A program made the position numbers and the translations under genes. Of a DNA stretch of 64,000 nucleotides, positions 11,587 through 23,859 are shown piece by piece. The stretch is from Anniella stebbinsi (taxonomy: Eukaryota > Chordata > Lepidosauria > Squamata > Anniellidae), in NCBI GenBank assembly GCA_029215795.1, contig JARDYH010000002.1, positions 366,883,570-366,947,569 on the forward strand, given 5' to 3'. Under the pieces are notes generated by a model. The model made no database searches. It worked only from the letters and a program-made list of their open reading frames with translations, and was not told the origin of the DNA. The number at the start of each line of letters is the position of its first letter. Within the stretch, counting starts at the first letter, position 1.

Positions 11587-11834
11587 CAAATTTAGAATGG
11601 ATTTGCATTGCAATGGAACCATTTTCCACACCTTCCGACAACATTTAGTGGAGGAAAACAAAATTTCTTGTGTCCCATTCAGGGAACAAAGGACTCCTGG
11701 ATAGTATGAGCTGGGCCTGCTGGATGACCAAGCAACTCCCAGGTTGGTGGCAGTGGCGGTCTGGTTCTGTCAAAGAAGGTAAGTAAGGCAAATGGATGTC
11801 AGAAATGCAGCTCCCACTTCTGACTACTTGGAGA

Positions 11835-11979
11835 GAGGATTTTTAAAATGTTTTTTATGAGGTTTAATGCAGTTTTAATAATATGTGTCATGTTTTAATC
11901 AGTTTTATATATTTTATCATATTTTATATTTACTGTTGTTCCCCACCTCGATCCAAACGGAGAGGCGGGTAAGAAATAA

Positions 11980-12021
<42 letters not shown>
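11835..12021 (+). mobile_element. L2-type LINE, 3'UTR tail with (ATT)n
   Basis: AT-rich 3'UTR with the words 'gttgttccccacctcgatcc' and 'agaggcgggtaagaaataaa' followed by (ATT)n at 11979-12021. The same tail, with more upstream sequence, appears in opposite orientation at 23084, 26768 and 32254. In those copies the upstream part encodes an L2-like ORF2 C-terminus. Confidence 0.75.
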
Positions 12022-14183
12022 TTGTCAAGGGTAAAATGGCCACTGTTTGCCTTGCCTTCACAAAGACCCAGCGAGGTAAGCCATGCTTTCCATACACACA
12101 CCTGTGCACCCTTGAACATGAGAAATGAACGTGGGGCACACCCCAATGGAGAGCGAGGAGCAGGAGGGAAAGACCACCATGCTCACGGGGACAGCCGGAG
12201 AGGTGAGGAGTGCTTCTGAACGTGGCTGGGACCCTGCTCTTGAGGAGCCCTCGCAGGGGCTGCCACTGGGCCAGGACTGCAAACGTGAGCAGGCTGGCCG
12301 TGTTTTCTGTGTGCCGGTTGCTCAGCAAGGGCTGCTCCAGTGAACTCTCCTGCCTGTCAAGAAAATGCTTTTACATCTGTAGGAAGCAGGATGTGCAAAC
12401 CCAAGGGGCCAGATCTTGTTTCGTAGATCAAAGAGAGTTGTTTTGTACCGGGGTGTGGGGCTGATGTAACTGTCTAGTGTGCTGGACCTGGTTACGCAGC
12501 TGGACCGGAAGAAGGCAAGTCTGTATCTGAACTCATTAATGTTTACAGTCAACCACTTGGCCCCTTTCCCTCTCTGATGATGACTGGTGATCAGCCTGGA
12601 GTGGCAGCCTTTCCTGGTGAACGGCAGATCTGCCTGGGACGTCCCCTTGGGCTGGCAGGGCAGCAGGCCGGCTCCTTCGTCCACTCGGTCCAGGTGACGC
12701 CTCCTTGGCCAGCTCCCCTCTCTTGCCGGGTCCTGCCCTTTGCCTGGGGTGGACGAAGCTCTTAGCAGGGTAATAAATCAGATCCCTGTGAGCAGCAACG
12801 CTGATAGTCACAAACAAACACTCCAGCGATGATTAAGAAAAACTTTACTTGAGAAGACGAAACAACTTCATGTAACTTGGGACATGGCCACTGGTGTCGG
12901 CCACCTTCCTCAGCAGTTCACATAAAACACCCCCCCCCCCTCACTCTCATTACCAGAGCAGGAGGGAGGAGACAGGAAGGGGCAGATCAAACATCCCAAC
13001 AATCCCTCCCACCTTACTATAAGATACATCAACCCCTTAGTTCCATGCTTGGTGTCCTATAGCCCGAGTATTCCCAACAAAAGCCTCCCACCAAAGTCAT
13101 CTCCTCTGGGAAGATGGGCAGCAGGCACAGTGGCGCCCAAGCCGAGGGGACTGGCATCCCAGAGCCTGGCAGCTGCTCCCTTTGGCTTTCGCCATCCTGC
13201 CTTACTGGCTATGTCAGCGTTTCCATTATACAGTTCTGTTTTCCTGGGTGTATAACTTACCTCATTAGGACATGCTCCAGGACAAGCTCAGGATTCACCA
13301 AAGGGACTGTTTTTTCTTATGTTCGTTATGTGCCTGGTGTTTAAAAAACACCTTTGCTGTTATAAAGCTTGAATTAATCACCGGCAATACAGTTTGGCCG
13401 GAATAATCTTGTCACTTGCTGTCTGACAAGTTCAAAAGCTGGGGATGTGTGCCAGAGGGAGACTAGACCCAATTCACAGATGGAAAAGTGAGGCAGGGCA
13501 GATGGGCATCTACACTGCAGGATGAGTAAATGTCAATTGGGTCTAGAATTCAGATCCTGCTGCCAGGACAACACACAAATGGAGACTAGCCAGAAAATGG
13601 ATGTGTGTGTGTACAAAATCTCCAGCAAATTCTCATAAATCGCAGAGGCTTTCAAAAATTGAACATTTAATTCCCCTCCCACATTCCCATTTATGAGTTG
13701 GATTTAATGGTTTTAAAAAATACACAAAGAGCTCAATTAGGTGAGTCAGTTGTTTGTGAAAATGCAAAACTCGAAATTTAAATTTAAAAGCAAATCTGAA
13801 AGCTGCAGGATTTCAGTTTGACTTTTGAAAAATTCATCCATGTTTTGTGCAAAACATTGTGGAGACGCAGCCCAGAAGCCCCCTTGGTGGCCCACCTTCC
13901 CACAGAAGAAGGCTCCATGGCCTTGCTCTTCACGCTGGCTTTTCTGCTCCGACCTCCCCCTCCCCATTACAAGGGAGTTTTGCGCTCAGGAAAGGAGATC
14001 AGAATGTGACCAGCACAAAAGAAGTCGTTTCTCTGCCACGCAGTCAGCGCTGGGGCGATGCTGCACCCCACAAACCACTGGCTGGTTCAAGAGGACGTCC
14101 AGGAAGGGCCTCAATGGAGGAAGCCATGGAGCAAACGCCTTGGGGAGGGCAAAATCACAGGGAAGGCGAGAGTCTGCCTGCTC

Positions 14184-14222
<39 letters not shown>

Positions 14223-17007
14223 ATAGAACTTTTCCGCACAGTCCGCATGGCTTCTGCGTTCTGGTGACAGGCTGTGTGTGTTTGTAAAATGTGGATTCCT
14301 GCACAGCCGTTGCTGTTCCAAACGGTATGTTGCCACTGAGACCAGAATGAGAACCTCTTCCTTACAAACACCCAGGAGTCAAGTTGTGCAACGAGGTTAT
14401 TGTCTAAGGGCTGCCATTCTCCTCCGTGCCGGACTGCCTATTGCGCAGCTCCCGAGGCTCACCTGAGCCTGAGCCTGAGCCTGACCTCTTTTCAGAAGGC
14501 CTCTAGGAACCTGCTGGATGGCTGCTGTGAGGAACAGGGAGCTTTCACTTCTTTTTATCCTGGGGAAAGATGTGTGCCAGGCACTACCTTTGGCCCTCCA
14601 GGCCAGCGCAGGCATGTGAATGGGCCCTCACAGGCTAGTGCCCAAGGCTGGGGGTGGATGGATGGGCGGATGGATGGATGGATGGATGGATGGGCAGGGC
14701 GGGTGCCTTTCCTGTCCCGGGGCTCTTTCCAGCCCTGAGGAGCATCTTCCTTCCAGGCATTTTCATTTCCCCAAACCCACCACAACATGCTGCCTCGCTT
14801 TCCTAATTGGGTCATTGGTGCCACAATCTCATTAACATCTCCCCGCCCCATCCCACCCCCTGTGTAGTGCTAACGCTGGGAAAGCATCCATGCTTGGGGG
14901 AAAAGGGTGGGGCCTTCTGGGGAACTCTGTGGGGCCGGATTTTGCCCCTGGGCCCGAGGCTTCGAACCTCTGGATGCTATTTTCCCCGCTTTGCAGATCA
15001 GGAAATGTGGGGAGGAGGGACTTTGCTTCTGTCCTGGGACCATTCCCTGGGTGCCTGGGGGTGGGGGCACATCCCGTTTTGCAGCTAGTTCTGGGCCTCC
15101 GCTTTGCTCATCTTGCAGCCTTTTCCTTACCACCGATGGGAGGAGACGCCCCCGCCCACCCCCCTTTCTGCTCCTGCGGGGCGTTTGTGCTTCCCTCGCC
15201 CAGGCGCTCTGAGCCACGGCTGGGTTTCCATGGCTAGCGCTGCCCTCTTCCTCCTCCTCCTCGCTGACCCCCGCCGGCTTCCCTTATGAGCTGGAGCGCT
15301 GGAATGTCTCTTTTATGAGGTGTTTCAGGGAGGGAAGCTGAGCTGATGCCAAAGCCCCCACACTGAGGACTTTATTAGTTTTTTAATTTTCTGTCTGGGT
15401 GCTCTCACCGCATCAAACTTTCCACAGCTGTTGGGACTTATTAACAAAGTAGCCCCCATTGTGTCCACTCAGGGCCCCTCCTCCCTTTCCTTAATAAAAC
15501 AATTTTTTTTAATAAAAAGCCCTCTTCTTCAGAGGGACGACAGCGAGCCGTTAAGAGAAAGATACTCTGTGTCTCCCAGATGAGAAAGCGCCCAGGCAGC
15601 CCATCCCAGGGCAGAGGTTGGGCCGGGCCAAAGAAAGGCTCACTGTCTCTTCCTGCCCTGCCTGCGCCAGAGGGGTGTTGGACCCGGGGCGGGGGGAGGG
15701 CGGTGAGTAGAGCTGCAGGAAATAGTGCCTGCTAGGGGTGGTCCAGGCAGCGGCAGCCTATTCCTGAGTCCAGCCTGGAGAAGTGCAGCCTGTGGGTTAC
15801 ACAGGGGTGGCCCCACCGCTGGGTTTCTGAAGCTCCTCCTACGGCCTCCCTCCATCTCCCAGTGCTGAAGCGTTGGAATGGGCAGGGAACCCACCCAGCG
15901 ACAGCGCAGGCTGACTGGCCCCCAAGCAGCCTTCCCCAGCCTGAGGCTCTCCAGACGCGTTGGCCGATGGGCTCCCGGCAGCCCATCTCTGCGCCCTTCG
16001 TCACAAGCGGCCTGCGAGAGGAGCGTCGCGACCGTGAGAGCCCCTCTGGGGGTCCCAAGACGAAGGCTTCCACTCAGTGTCCTACCTGGACCACCACCCA
16101 TGTATGGACGCAGCAATATGTGCCGCGAGATACCCACCCGTTCCGACAGCTGCTGCGCCTTTTGTTCCCCACCAGCAGAGCCAGAATTCACAGCACCCAA
16201 AAGGCCGGCCACTCACAGCCACAGCGCTCCCACTGTCAACACCAATAGAGCCCGCTCCACCTGTAGCCGCCCTAGGTGGAGTCAGGCCACAGGCCCATCT
16301 AGACCGGGATGGTCCAGTCTGGGCTGCCTCCATCCAGGATGCTCCCCACGAACTGGGGATGCTTTGGATTCATCCTGAGACCACCTGGATGTGCCAAGCA
16401 TGGGTTGCTCTCTCCCTGGGCTCTGCCCCCCTCCGCTTGGTCAGTCGCGGTGGCTGTAGGCTAGGAAGGCCCAGGCTCAAACCTTGCCTGACTGAGGCAC
16501 AAATGCCGCAGGCAGCTGTGGGCAAGCCCTGGTTCTTCCAGCCGCCATCTGCAGTGTGGGAGTCATTATGCCCTGCTTCATGGGGTTCATGTAAGGTTTA
16601 TTTGGCCTCAGCACGTTGAACCCCTGACATGGAATACTACATGCATGGTCATCATCAGCAGCAGCAGCAGCAGCCATAGCCATGGGTGCAAACTTCCACC
16701 CTTCCCCCTTCCCCTGTCATGAGTCAGCTGACAGCAGGAGGGGGGCAGGAAGAAGCTGCTAAGCAAGGGGAGATAGACTGCCTCCCTGCCCCACTCTCAC
16801 CATGACCCTTTGGGAAGTCAAACTTCACTTGGACCCGGTCTTCTCATTGGCATGGGTAGTTCTGGCAACAGGGATGGGATTGGAAGGCCAAGGGAACTCA
16901 GCAGAACCAGACCACCCCCAGAAGGCTCCACATCTTTGAAAAAGGCTTGCGAGAAGCACACAGCTGTACATGAGCCGCCACAGCGGGATGGGTGCATGCC
17001 AAGGGCA
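12022..17007. other. Intergenic sequence with simple repeats
   Basis: No gene was recognised. Simple repeats are (TGC)12 at 14185-14221, a GAGCCT hexamer run near 14460-14485, (GGAT)n at about 14654-14693 and a short CAG run at about 16658-16675. The stretch around 16440-16680 resembles a MIR-type SINE body ('gggagtcattatgccctgcttcatggg' pattern), but is too diverged for a firm call. Long open frames around 14.9-16.4 kb overlap on both strands and have no domains. Confidence 0.5.
14185..14221. repeat. (TGC)12 triplet repeat
   Basis: An uninterrupted run of 12 TGC units. It gives poly-Ala/Cys/Leu or poly-Gln/Ser frames depending on strand, none of which belongs to a recognised gene. It is one of several CTG/CAG tracts in the window. 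Confidence 0.95.
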
Positions 17008-17237
17008 TTGGTCTGGTGTCATGCTGAGAGCGCTGACCTGGGCCTCGGGGGACCTCCCCTCCAGCCATGAAGCTCACTGGGTGACTTTGGGTCACTCACT
17101 GGCAGTCGGACTAACCTACCTCACAGGGCTGTTGTTGTTGTGAGGATAACACGGAGAGAAGGGGGCCATGTGGATTCCTTGCAAGAGGGGAAAAGGCAGG
17201 ACATAAATGTAAAAATCAATCAATCAATCAATCAAGG
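17008..17237 (+). mobile_element. tRNA-derived SINE with (ATCA)n tail
   Basis: A nearly full-length SINE of a second family. It has a diverged tRNA-like head, then 'agccatgaagctcactgggtgac', 'ctaacctacctcacagggct' and 'gttgtgaggataacacggag', ending in a 'gcaggacataaatgtaaaaatc' segment and an ATCA tetramer tail (about 17216-17236). A minus-strand relative lies at 42190-42378. Confidence 0.8.
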
Positions 17238-17926
17238 ATATCTTAAATGTGCAAAAGTTGTTTTCATTTCTGTTTTAAAAGCCAAACACAGCTTCTAGGC
17301 TACTGAGGCTTGCTTTGCTCTATTTTCACATATCAGCTCCTAAAAATCCAAGGAGAGACACTGACACAGTCCAGCCTTGCCCAGAATCAAGTTTTCTCCA
17401 GCGGCTCTGCCACATTCAAGCTGGGAAGGGCTAATCCTGACAGTGTCCTGTGCACGCAGGCTGGGAAATGTGCTGTCCTTCGGAGCTGAGTTGGCTCCGA
17501 CCTGCCTGGACATAAATTCCATTATTTGGATGTCAGATGAACAATTTGTTCCTGTAATGAGGTGCTTTAACCTGGCTTCATAGTCATTGTTCGTCTCTCT
17601 TTGATTTTACTGTAAGTGGCTGAACGTGCTTTTGATGTGTGGCCAGGAGTCCCATAAATTTTGACATGCCAAATGCAGAAGACGACCACGGAGAAGGAGG
17701 AGAAGAATGTGCCATGCAGCTCAGGGAAAGGGTTGGCTGGCTGGGGGCGGCCTGCCATTGGGCTTTGCAGATTGCGGTGCTTTTTCATGTGCTTCCAGGT
17801 TTGGGGGCAGGAACCCACTCCGTGGGATCAATGAGGGAGAGAATCACAGCACCATAGCTCTTTGCCGGTGATTTCCTGGAACCCAGAGGGAGGCGGAGTG
17901 GTGTATTTGGAGCAAAGGGAAAACGG

Positions 17927-18241
17927 TAGGGTGACCATATGAAAAGCAGGTCAGGGCTCATTTAACTTTAACAGTTGTAGAGAAAAGGGAATTTCAGCCA
18001 GGGTCATTTGTATGCAATTAGTTCCTGCTGAAATCCCCTCTTCATCACAACAGTTAAAAGGGGCCCTTCCTTCTTTTGCATATTGTCACTCTAGTATAGT
18101 GCTTGCACCTTTAACTGTTGTGATGAAGAGGGAATTTCACCAGGAACTAATTGCATACAAATGACACTGGCTGAAATTCCCTTTTCTCTACAACTGTTAA
18201 AATTACACGAGCCCTGACCTGGATTTTATCTGGTCAGCCTA
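17927..18241. mobile_element. Foldback hAT-like MITE, copy 1
   Basis: This 315-bp element is almost entirely two inverted arms of about 155 bp. It begins TAGGGTGACCATATG and ends TCTGGTCAGCCTA. The flanks show an 8-bp duplication with one mismatch, GAAAACGG (17919-17926) and GAAAATGG (18242-18249). TAGGG ends with 8-bp duplications are typical of the hAT superfamily, so a non-autonomous hAT element is inferred. It has no coding capacity. A second copy lies at 23161-23480. Confidence 0.85.
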
Positions 18242-18249
18242 GAAAATGG

Positions 18250-21200
18250 TGATCGGGGGGGGGGGGCAGGATTCCCATTGGTTCTTGCTCCCTTCCACAT
18301 CTTCCATGTTTCAAATATTGTACGTGATTCTGCTTGTCACTCCTGCTGTTGGCTCCCCAAGAGGCACTCAGGCTCGTGCTAGTGCCCCCAATCTGGCCCT
18401 GCTTCTGTTGGGGCACCCAGACTGCTTTAATCACACTGGTAGGTCAAAGGGTTAAGTGAGGGTGGGTGGGTGCTTTTGGCTCTGGCTCTGCCACTTGATT
18501 TGCAGGTGGCATTTGTGGCCAGGAGTACCTTCCTCTAGCTACAACACCTGGCGGACCATCCTAGGCTACTTCGAGACGGGTAGATCTCTGCTGCCTAACC
18601 CAACGGTTTGTTTCCATGGCAAGCCACACACATGTTGGGGACACAAAAAGCCTGGAGTCTCATTGATCCAGAACTCAAGCTGCATGGCTGAGTGGGGGAG
18701 GGGCTTCTTGGCACTCTTGCATCCAAGGACTGAAGGCTCTTAGAGCTCTTCCAACTCAGGGCTAGGACCCAGAGCATACGTGGGACTTGCTGCGAAATGG
18801 TGGTGACTTCTCAACTCCAGATTTTTCTATATGGAGTGGATGGTCTAGATGCATTTCAGTCCAGTTTTAAGCCCCGTTTTGGGACCGACGGCCTTGGGGG
18901 ATGACCTATGCCAGGAACAGGACAGGGGAACAGCATCTCAGTTGCTTCTGGTGGACTTCCCAGGGACAGGGAGAGGTGTTTGTGAGATTTTGTTCTTCAG
19001 GCACCAAAATAACTCCACTGGTTCAGGGGTCTAACAACTTACCACCCAAGCTGCTGGGCAGCAGGCTCTAAGATGAGAAAAAGGTGGCCCTTTGAACAGG
19101 GCCAGTCCTCCCATGAGGCAGGGTGAATCCCTCAACTCAGGTGGCAGATCTGGAGCGGTGGCAGATCCTGTGTGCCCCACCACCAGGAAAGCCAGGAGCT
19201 AATGGCCACTCGCGGATGTCCGAGGGTCCTTTTGACAGCACCATCAGCCTCCTGCATGTCTCCTGCTCACTTTCTCAGTTTTAATGCAAATGTGGCCCAT
19301 GCACAGTGAACCCCTCTGAATTTTGCATGTGGTACAGCCCCGCCACCTCCAGCTTCCGTTTAAAAGGAAAGTGAGCAAAATCGGTCTGGCAGATCTCGAG
19401 TCATAAGCCTTACGCTGCTGTATTCTTATATAAGATGCTATCTTTTGCAGTCTCCTTGGACAAAAGGGCCCAGCTGAAATTGTCCTAGGCAAGACTGGAA
19501 GGCTTGGCAGAATGGCTCCGCTCAACAAGGAGCTCCATTGTTTGCCCGACTCTTTGGCTCTCTGCTTGCCCTTTCAGCTTGATGAGGGTAGGTGGGTCTT
19601 CCTTAGGTGAGTCCTCTTTACTCCCTGGGGTGGGGATGCAGAACGAGATTCAGGAGAAAGCATTTTTTAAATTTATTTTATCTCATCTCAAGGCAAAGTG
19701 AGAAGGAAGCACTGAACTGTTGCTGAAGCTGAAATACTGCTGAATCCACCCTTCATCCAACTAGCCCAGTATGATGTCTCGCAGGGGCGGACAACTGCTT
19801 TCGGTCTAAGTGCTGGCTTCCCCCTCCCCCACCCATCCCTGAGCCCAAGACAACCCTCATGTGAAGCCCCTTCTCCCTTGATGTCATCCACAACTGCCCA
19901 TTAACCTGCCCTTTTCTCCGTACCGAGAGAGAAACAAAAGTCCGTGCCTCTCTACATGGAGAAAGAAATTAACCCAGAGCTTGCAAGTGCTGTCTTAGCC
20001 AGCCACCTCCTTCCTGCACCACTTGCACCCAAATTGGGCCAGGAGTGGCGGTGGGAAGGAACTCCACCAGAGTTTGCAGGAGCCAGATCTGCAAGCACCG
20101 TTTGAGTCTGGGGAATCCCCGTGTTATTTCTGATCTTTGATTGGAGGCTGTTAATCGGCTGTTAATCAGCAGTACCTGCTTTTGGTTTTGAATATAGGAG
20201 GAGCATTTCTTTTCCTGCGTTTCTGCTACATAACCTCTAGGTGGCACTGAGGTATAGCGGAATAGAGCAAATGCACAAGAGGAAACTATGCTTTCCTTTG
20301 CTTTCATAATTAAATGCCTCATTTCCCTTGCTCTAAAAAATCTCTCTGAAAGTGCTGGCTAGGCACAGAAGTGAAACTGAAAGGTTATGACATTGTCTAA
20401 AGAACCCATAAACAACTATGAATAGGGAATGAGGAGGGCATGATAAATGTCTTGTGTACAAAAGCCTGTTGTCAGATGGAGATTCCTCTCCCTCGTTTCC
20501 TCCATAACCTCCAGGCCAGGGCTTGGAGGAGGACACGGAGCCCACACAGGGTGCCCAATCCTCCACGGGCTAGTCTCAGCAACTCCACGAGCTGGATGTG
20601 GCCTACAGGCTGAAGGTTGCCCTCCCCTGCTGGCCCCTGATGGGCATGGCTCTCTGCCAGATTTCCCAGCTCTGTGATCCTAAATCCTTTCAGGCAGACA
20701 TGCCAATTGTTTAACTAGGGTAGATCCATTGCTTACAAGTGACGACTGTAGTACTCCTCTGATCTGGCTTTCCCCCAATCAGGGCGCAAAAATGCAGACC
20801 AGGGCCCAGTTTGTTTACCTAGAGGTAAAAAAGGAAGTGAGGATCATTTGTGTGCTCTGCATTTAACGCTGCATGTCGTTTACCTAATAGGGCCCCTCCC
20901 TAGCGATGGAGGGACCTTGCTGAGGGCCAGGGAACAGGCCACTGCTGAAGATCAGCGTTCTGGGCTGGATCAGTGACTGGATGTGGGATGGAAGGGGGGG
21001 CAGACCCAGCAAGGGCAGGCTCTGCTCCCTCCCCAACAAACACATTTTTTTTTCAAAGTCAGAAGAGAGCTGCTCCTCCCCCCCCCCCCCAATCTGCAAC
21101 ATGTGCAAAAAGCTCAACTAGGGAGAGTATATTAGCCCTGCTGGAGCGCTCTGGAAGAGCTGCAGAAGCCGAGAGTCATCCCATGGAGTGATTTCACAAA

Positions 21201-21342
21201 GGAAACTAAGAAGTTTTTTTCGTTGTGGGCTGTTTACCAACACCATTCTTGCAGGAGAGTCAATGTCGACTCAGGTCAATGTTTCAGACAAAGGAAATGC
21301 AGATCTGGATGGATGTAAGCATTCACATGTGAGAACAGCCTT
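18250..21342. other. Intergenic sequence, no gene seen
   Basis: A G-run (about 18256-18266), a C-run (about 21079-21090) and short chance frames only. No repeat family or coding exon was recognised. Confidence 0.5.
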
Positions 21343-21780
21343 TAGGAACATAAGATGAGCCCTGCTGGATCAGACCAAGGGCCATTTCTTCCAGCATTCT
21401 GTTCACAAAGTGGCCAATTAGAAGCCCACAAATAGGACATGAGCACATCAGCAACCTCCCGCCCATACTCCCCAGCAGACTTACTGCCTCTGATACTGGA
21501 GGTGGCACAGAGCCATCAGGACTAGGAGCCGTTGAAAGGCTTCTCCTCCTCCAGGAATTTATCCAACCCCCTTTTAAAGCTATCCAAATTGGTGGCCGTC
21601 ATACATCTTGTGGCAGTGAATTCCATAGTTTAACTATATGCTGTGTGAAGAAGAAGTCCTTCCTTCTGTCTGTCCTGAATCTCCCCCATTCAGCTTCATG
21701 GGATATATGACCCTGTTGGGTTCTAGTATTATGAGGTGCGGGGAGACATCTCCCTCTTCACTTTCTCCCCAACACACATG
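21343..21780 (-). mobile_element. CR1-type LINE, ORF2 end and 3'UTR
   Basis: On the minus strand the end of ORF2 is legible as the 'GGDSGQ(T)EGR' segment, the 'VKLWNSLPQDV' region and 'LATNLDSFKRGLDKFLEEEK', followed by the 3'UTR and the terminal 'gatccagcagggctcatcttatgttcct'. It is 5' truncated upstream of the 'ggggagacat' block. Confidence 0.85.
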
Positions 21781-22110
21781 ATTTTGTCTCCTCCTATTTC
21801 CTCGCCCTTGATCTGTTTGGCTGCCCTTTTCTTTGCCTCGCCCTGGGATGCAACGTCGTTTTCCTCTTGGGAGTTGAAAAGGAGAGCAGGTGGATGGCCT
21901 GGCCTGGCTTCCGCCCTGGACAAGGGCCACGCTCCGGTGGCCTTCCTTGGCAGGGCTTCATCAAGAGCTGCTGAGCTAAAGCCTTATGAAAATAAACACC
22001 GTGGGTGCAGTGCCCGGGCAAGAGCCGAGGCGGCCGCTCCATTCCCACAGTGATTAAGATCTGGGCGGGATTCAGAGCTCTGCAGATCTGGGGAGAATGA
22101 CAGCAGCCAC

Positions 22111-22129
22111 CGCAGCAGCAGCAGCAGCA
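22111..22129. repeat. Short (CAG)n tract
   Basis: A run of about six CAG units within sequence that is open in several frames. The open frame (22097-22996, 299 codons) has no recognisable domain and runs into repeats, so it is not called as a gene. Confidence 0.8.
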
Positions 22130-22995
22130 ACCGTGTCTGCCCAACTTCCTTCCAATCCCTGCCTGGCCTTCCTCCGTGCCAAAGGGAAGCCAGCCAAGAA
22201 GGAATCATTCAGCCCAGCCACTGGCCCAGGGCCAGGCTGGGCCCACCGTCACTCCCTCGCTCTTGGGAGGCCAGTGGCGGTGGCTGGGCCTTTGGCTGCC
22301 ACACGAGGGCCAGGAGCTGAAAGGGAGCCTGCAGCAAGAGGGCTGGTGGGGAGCGGGAGAGGCTGTGCCGCAAGGGTTGCCCTGAGTCCTCTCTGTGCTT
22401 TCAGCTACAGGTGGCCTCTCTTGACTCAAGCCCAGTTCCTTCCTGGCAGTGTCTTTGAACATGTGCACTGGCTGTGCTGGATCAAGGGATGTTTGGAGAG
22501 GGGAGAAAGCAAGCAGATGCCATTGCACCATGATGGTATGGAAGCGGGAGTCTATGCCAGTTGCTTTTGGCCTAGCCACATCTGTCGTCTTGCAGTGACA
22601 ACTGCTGCAGGACATATTCTGCGTCCAGCACAAGGGTGGCAAGAGGACGCCTCCCTCCAGGCCCCCAAAGCAGCAGGGCCCTCCCAGCCCAAGCCATGTG
22701 CTGCCTTGGCATGGAGCCCCACAAGTGGCCAGAGGCAGTGGCAGAGAATTGTCACTGCTTCTGTGAGGAAAATGCAATGCATGAAGGTGGCTCTGGAAAT
22801 GCCCTCCCCCCTTGCCCCTTGTAAACGCTTTGCCCTGGTCAGTTCCAGGGAAGATGCTGCAAAGGTCCGGGATGATGGCAGCCTCCATTTCCCCAGAAAA
22901 ATCCCAAGACAGCCTCTTCAGTCCCTACCTCTCCAGTTTCATGGCTACGGTGACTTCTCCCATATTGGCCCAGGCCAGAGACGAGAGGCGGGCTG

Positions 22996-23083
22996 AGTTC
23001 TCCAGCCTGGTGCCCTCCAGATGTTTTTTGGTCTAAAATTCCCAGCAAGGTTGCAGGGGATCCTGGGAGTTGCACGCACCTCT
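22996..23083. repeat. Half of a palindromic interspersed repeat
   Basis: The words 'ctggtgccctccagatgttt' and 'gatcctgggagttgca' belong to a palindromic repeat I recognise from reptile genomes, in which both ends carry 'ccctccagatgttttggacta'. Only one half is present. It directly abuts the L2-type LINE at 23084. Confidence 0.6.
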
Positions 23084-23630
23084 TAATAATAATAATAATA
23101 ATAATAATAATATTTCTTACCCGCCTCTCCTTCTGGATCGAGGCGGAGAACAACATTAAATAGGCTGACCAGATAAAATCCAGGTCAGGGCTCATGTAAC
23201 TTTAACAGTTGTAGAGAAAAGGGAATTTCAGCCAGTGTCATTTGTATGCAATTAGTTCCTGGTGAAATTCCCTCTTCATCACAACAGTTAAAGGTGCATG
23301 CACTATACTAGAGTGATCATTTACAAAAGAAGGCAGGGCTCCTGCAACTTTAACAGTTGTGATGAAGAGGGAATTTCACCAGGAACTAATTGCCTACAAA
23401 TGACACTGGCTGAAATTCCCTTTTCTCTACAACTGTTAAAGTTACATGAGCCCTGACCTGGATTTTATCTGGTCACCCTAACATTAAATAGAAAATAGTA
23501 TAAAATACATCAAACTGATTAAAACATATAAAGCTAAAACATTATTGAAATGACAATGAAACATCTTAAAATGCAACTGGGGAGGCCTGCCAAAGAGATC
23601 GGTCTTCATAGCTTTCTTAAAGTCAGAGAA
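23084..23630 (-). mobile_element. L2-type LINE 3' end, split by a MITE
   Basis: It starts with (AAT)n (23084-23112) and the 'cttacccgcctctcc...gatcgaggcgg' 3' tail on the minus strand, interrupted by the MITE at 23161-23480. It resumes at 23481 and continues into the ORF2 end, where the minus strand encodes 'FKKAMKTDLFGRPPQL'. The 8-bp sequence ACATTAAA is duplicated on both sides of the MITE, so the LINE was present first. Confidence 0.8.
23161..23480. mobile_element. Foldback hAT-like MITE, copy 2, nested in a LINE
   Basis: A 320-bp copy of the element at 17927-18241. It begins TAGGCTGACCAGATAAAATC and ends with the inverted GATTTTATCTGGTCACCCTA. It is flanked by a perfect 8-bp duplication, ACATTAAA (23153-23160 and 23481-23488). 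The two arms can pair over nearly their full length. It lies inside an L2-type LINE and is therefore younger than it. Confidence 0.9.
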
Positions 23631-23859
23631 GAGAACAAGCCACTTCGGAGCAGCCCGGGATGTGACACGCCCGCTCTTGCTTTCCCTCCCTCCCTCCCTC
23701 CGCTCCGCTACCCTCCCCCGCCCCGCTCCTCTCCTGCTACTCAAAGGTTCTGTTATGTAGGGAACAAAGTGCCAAAGTCACAAAGCAAAGATCGGGTCGT
23801 TGGTGCATATCCGATTTCCTTGAGGCAAGACCGGAGGGGCGCTTAAGACCAGCACCTCC

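Noticed and set aside
22097..22996. 299-codon plus-strand frame
   Set aside because: It begins with a CAG-derived Ala run, has no recognisable domain, and ends where an interspersed repeat begins.
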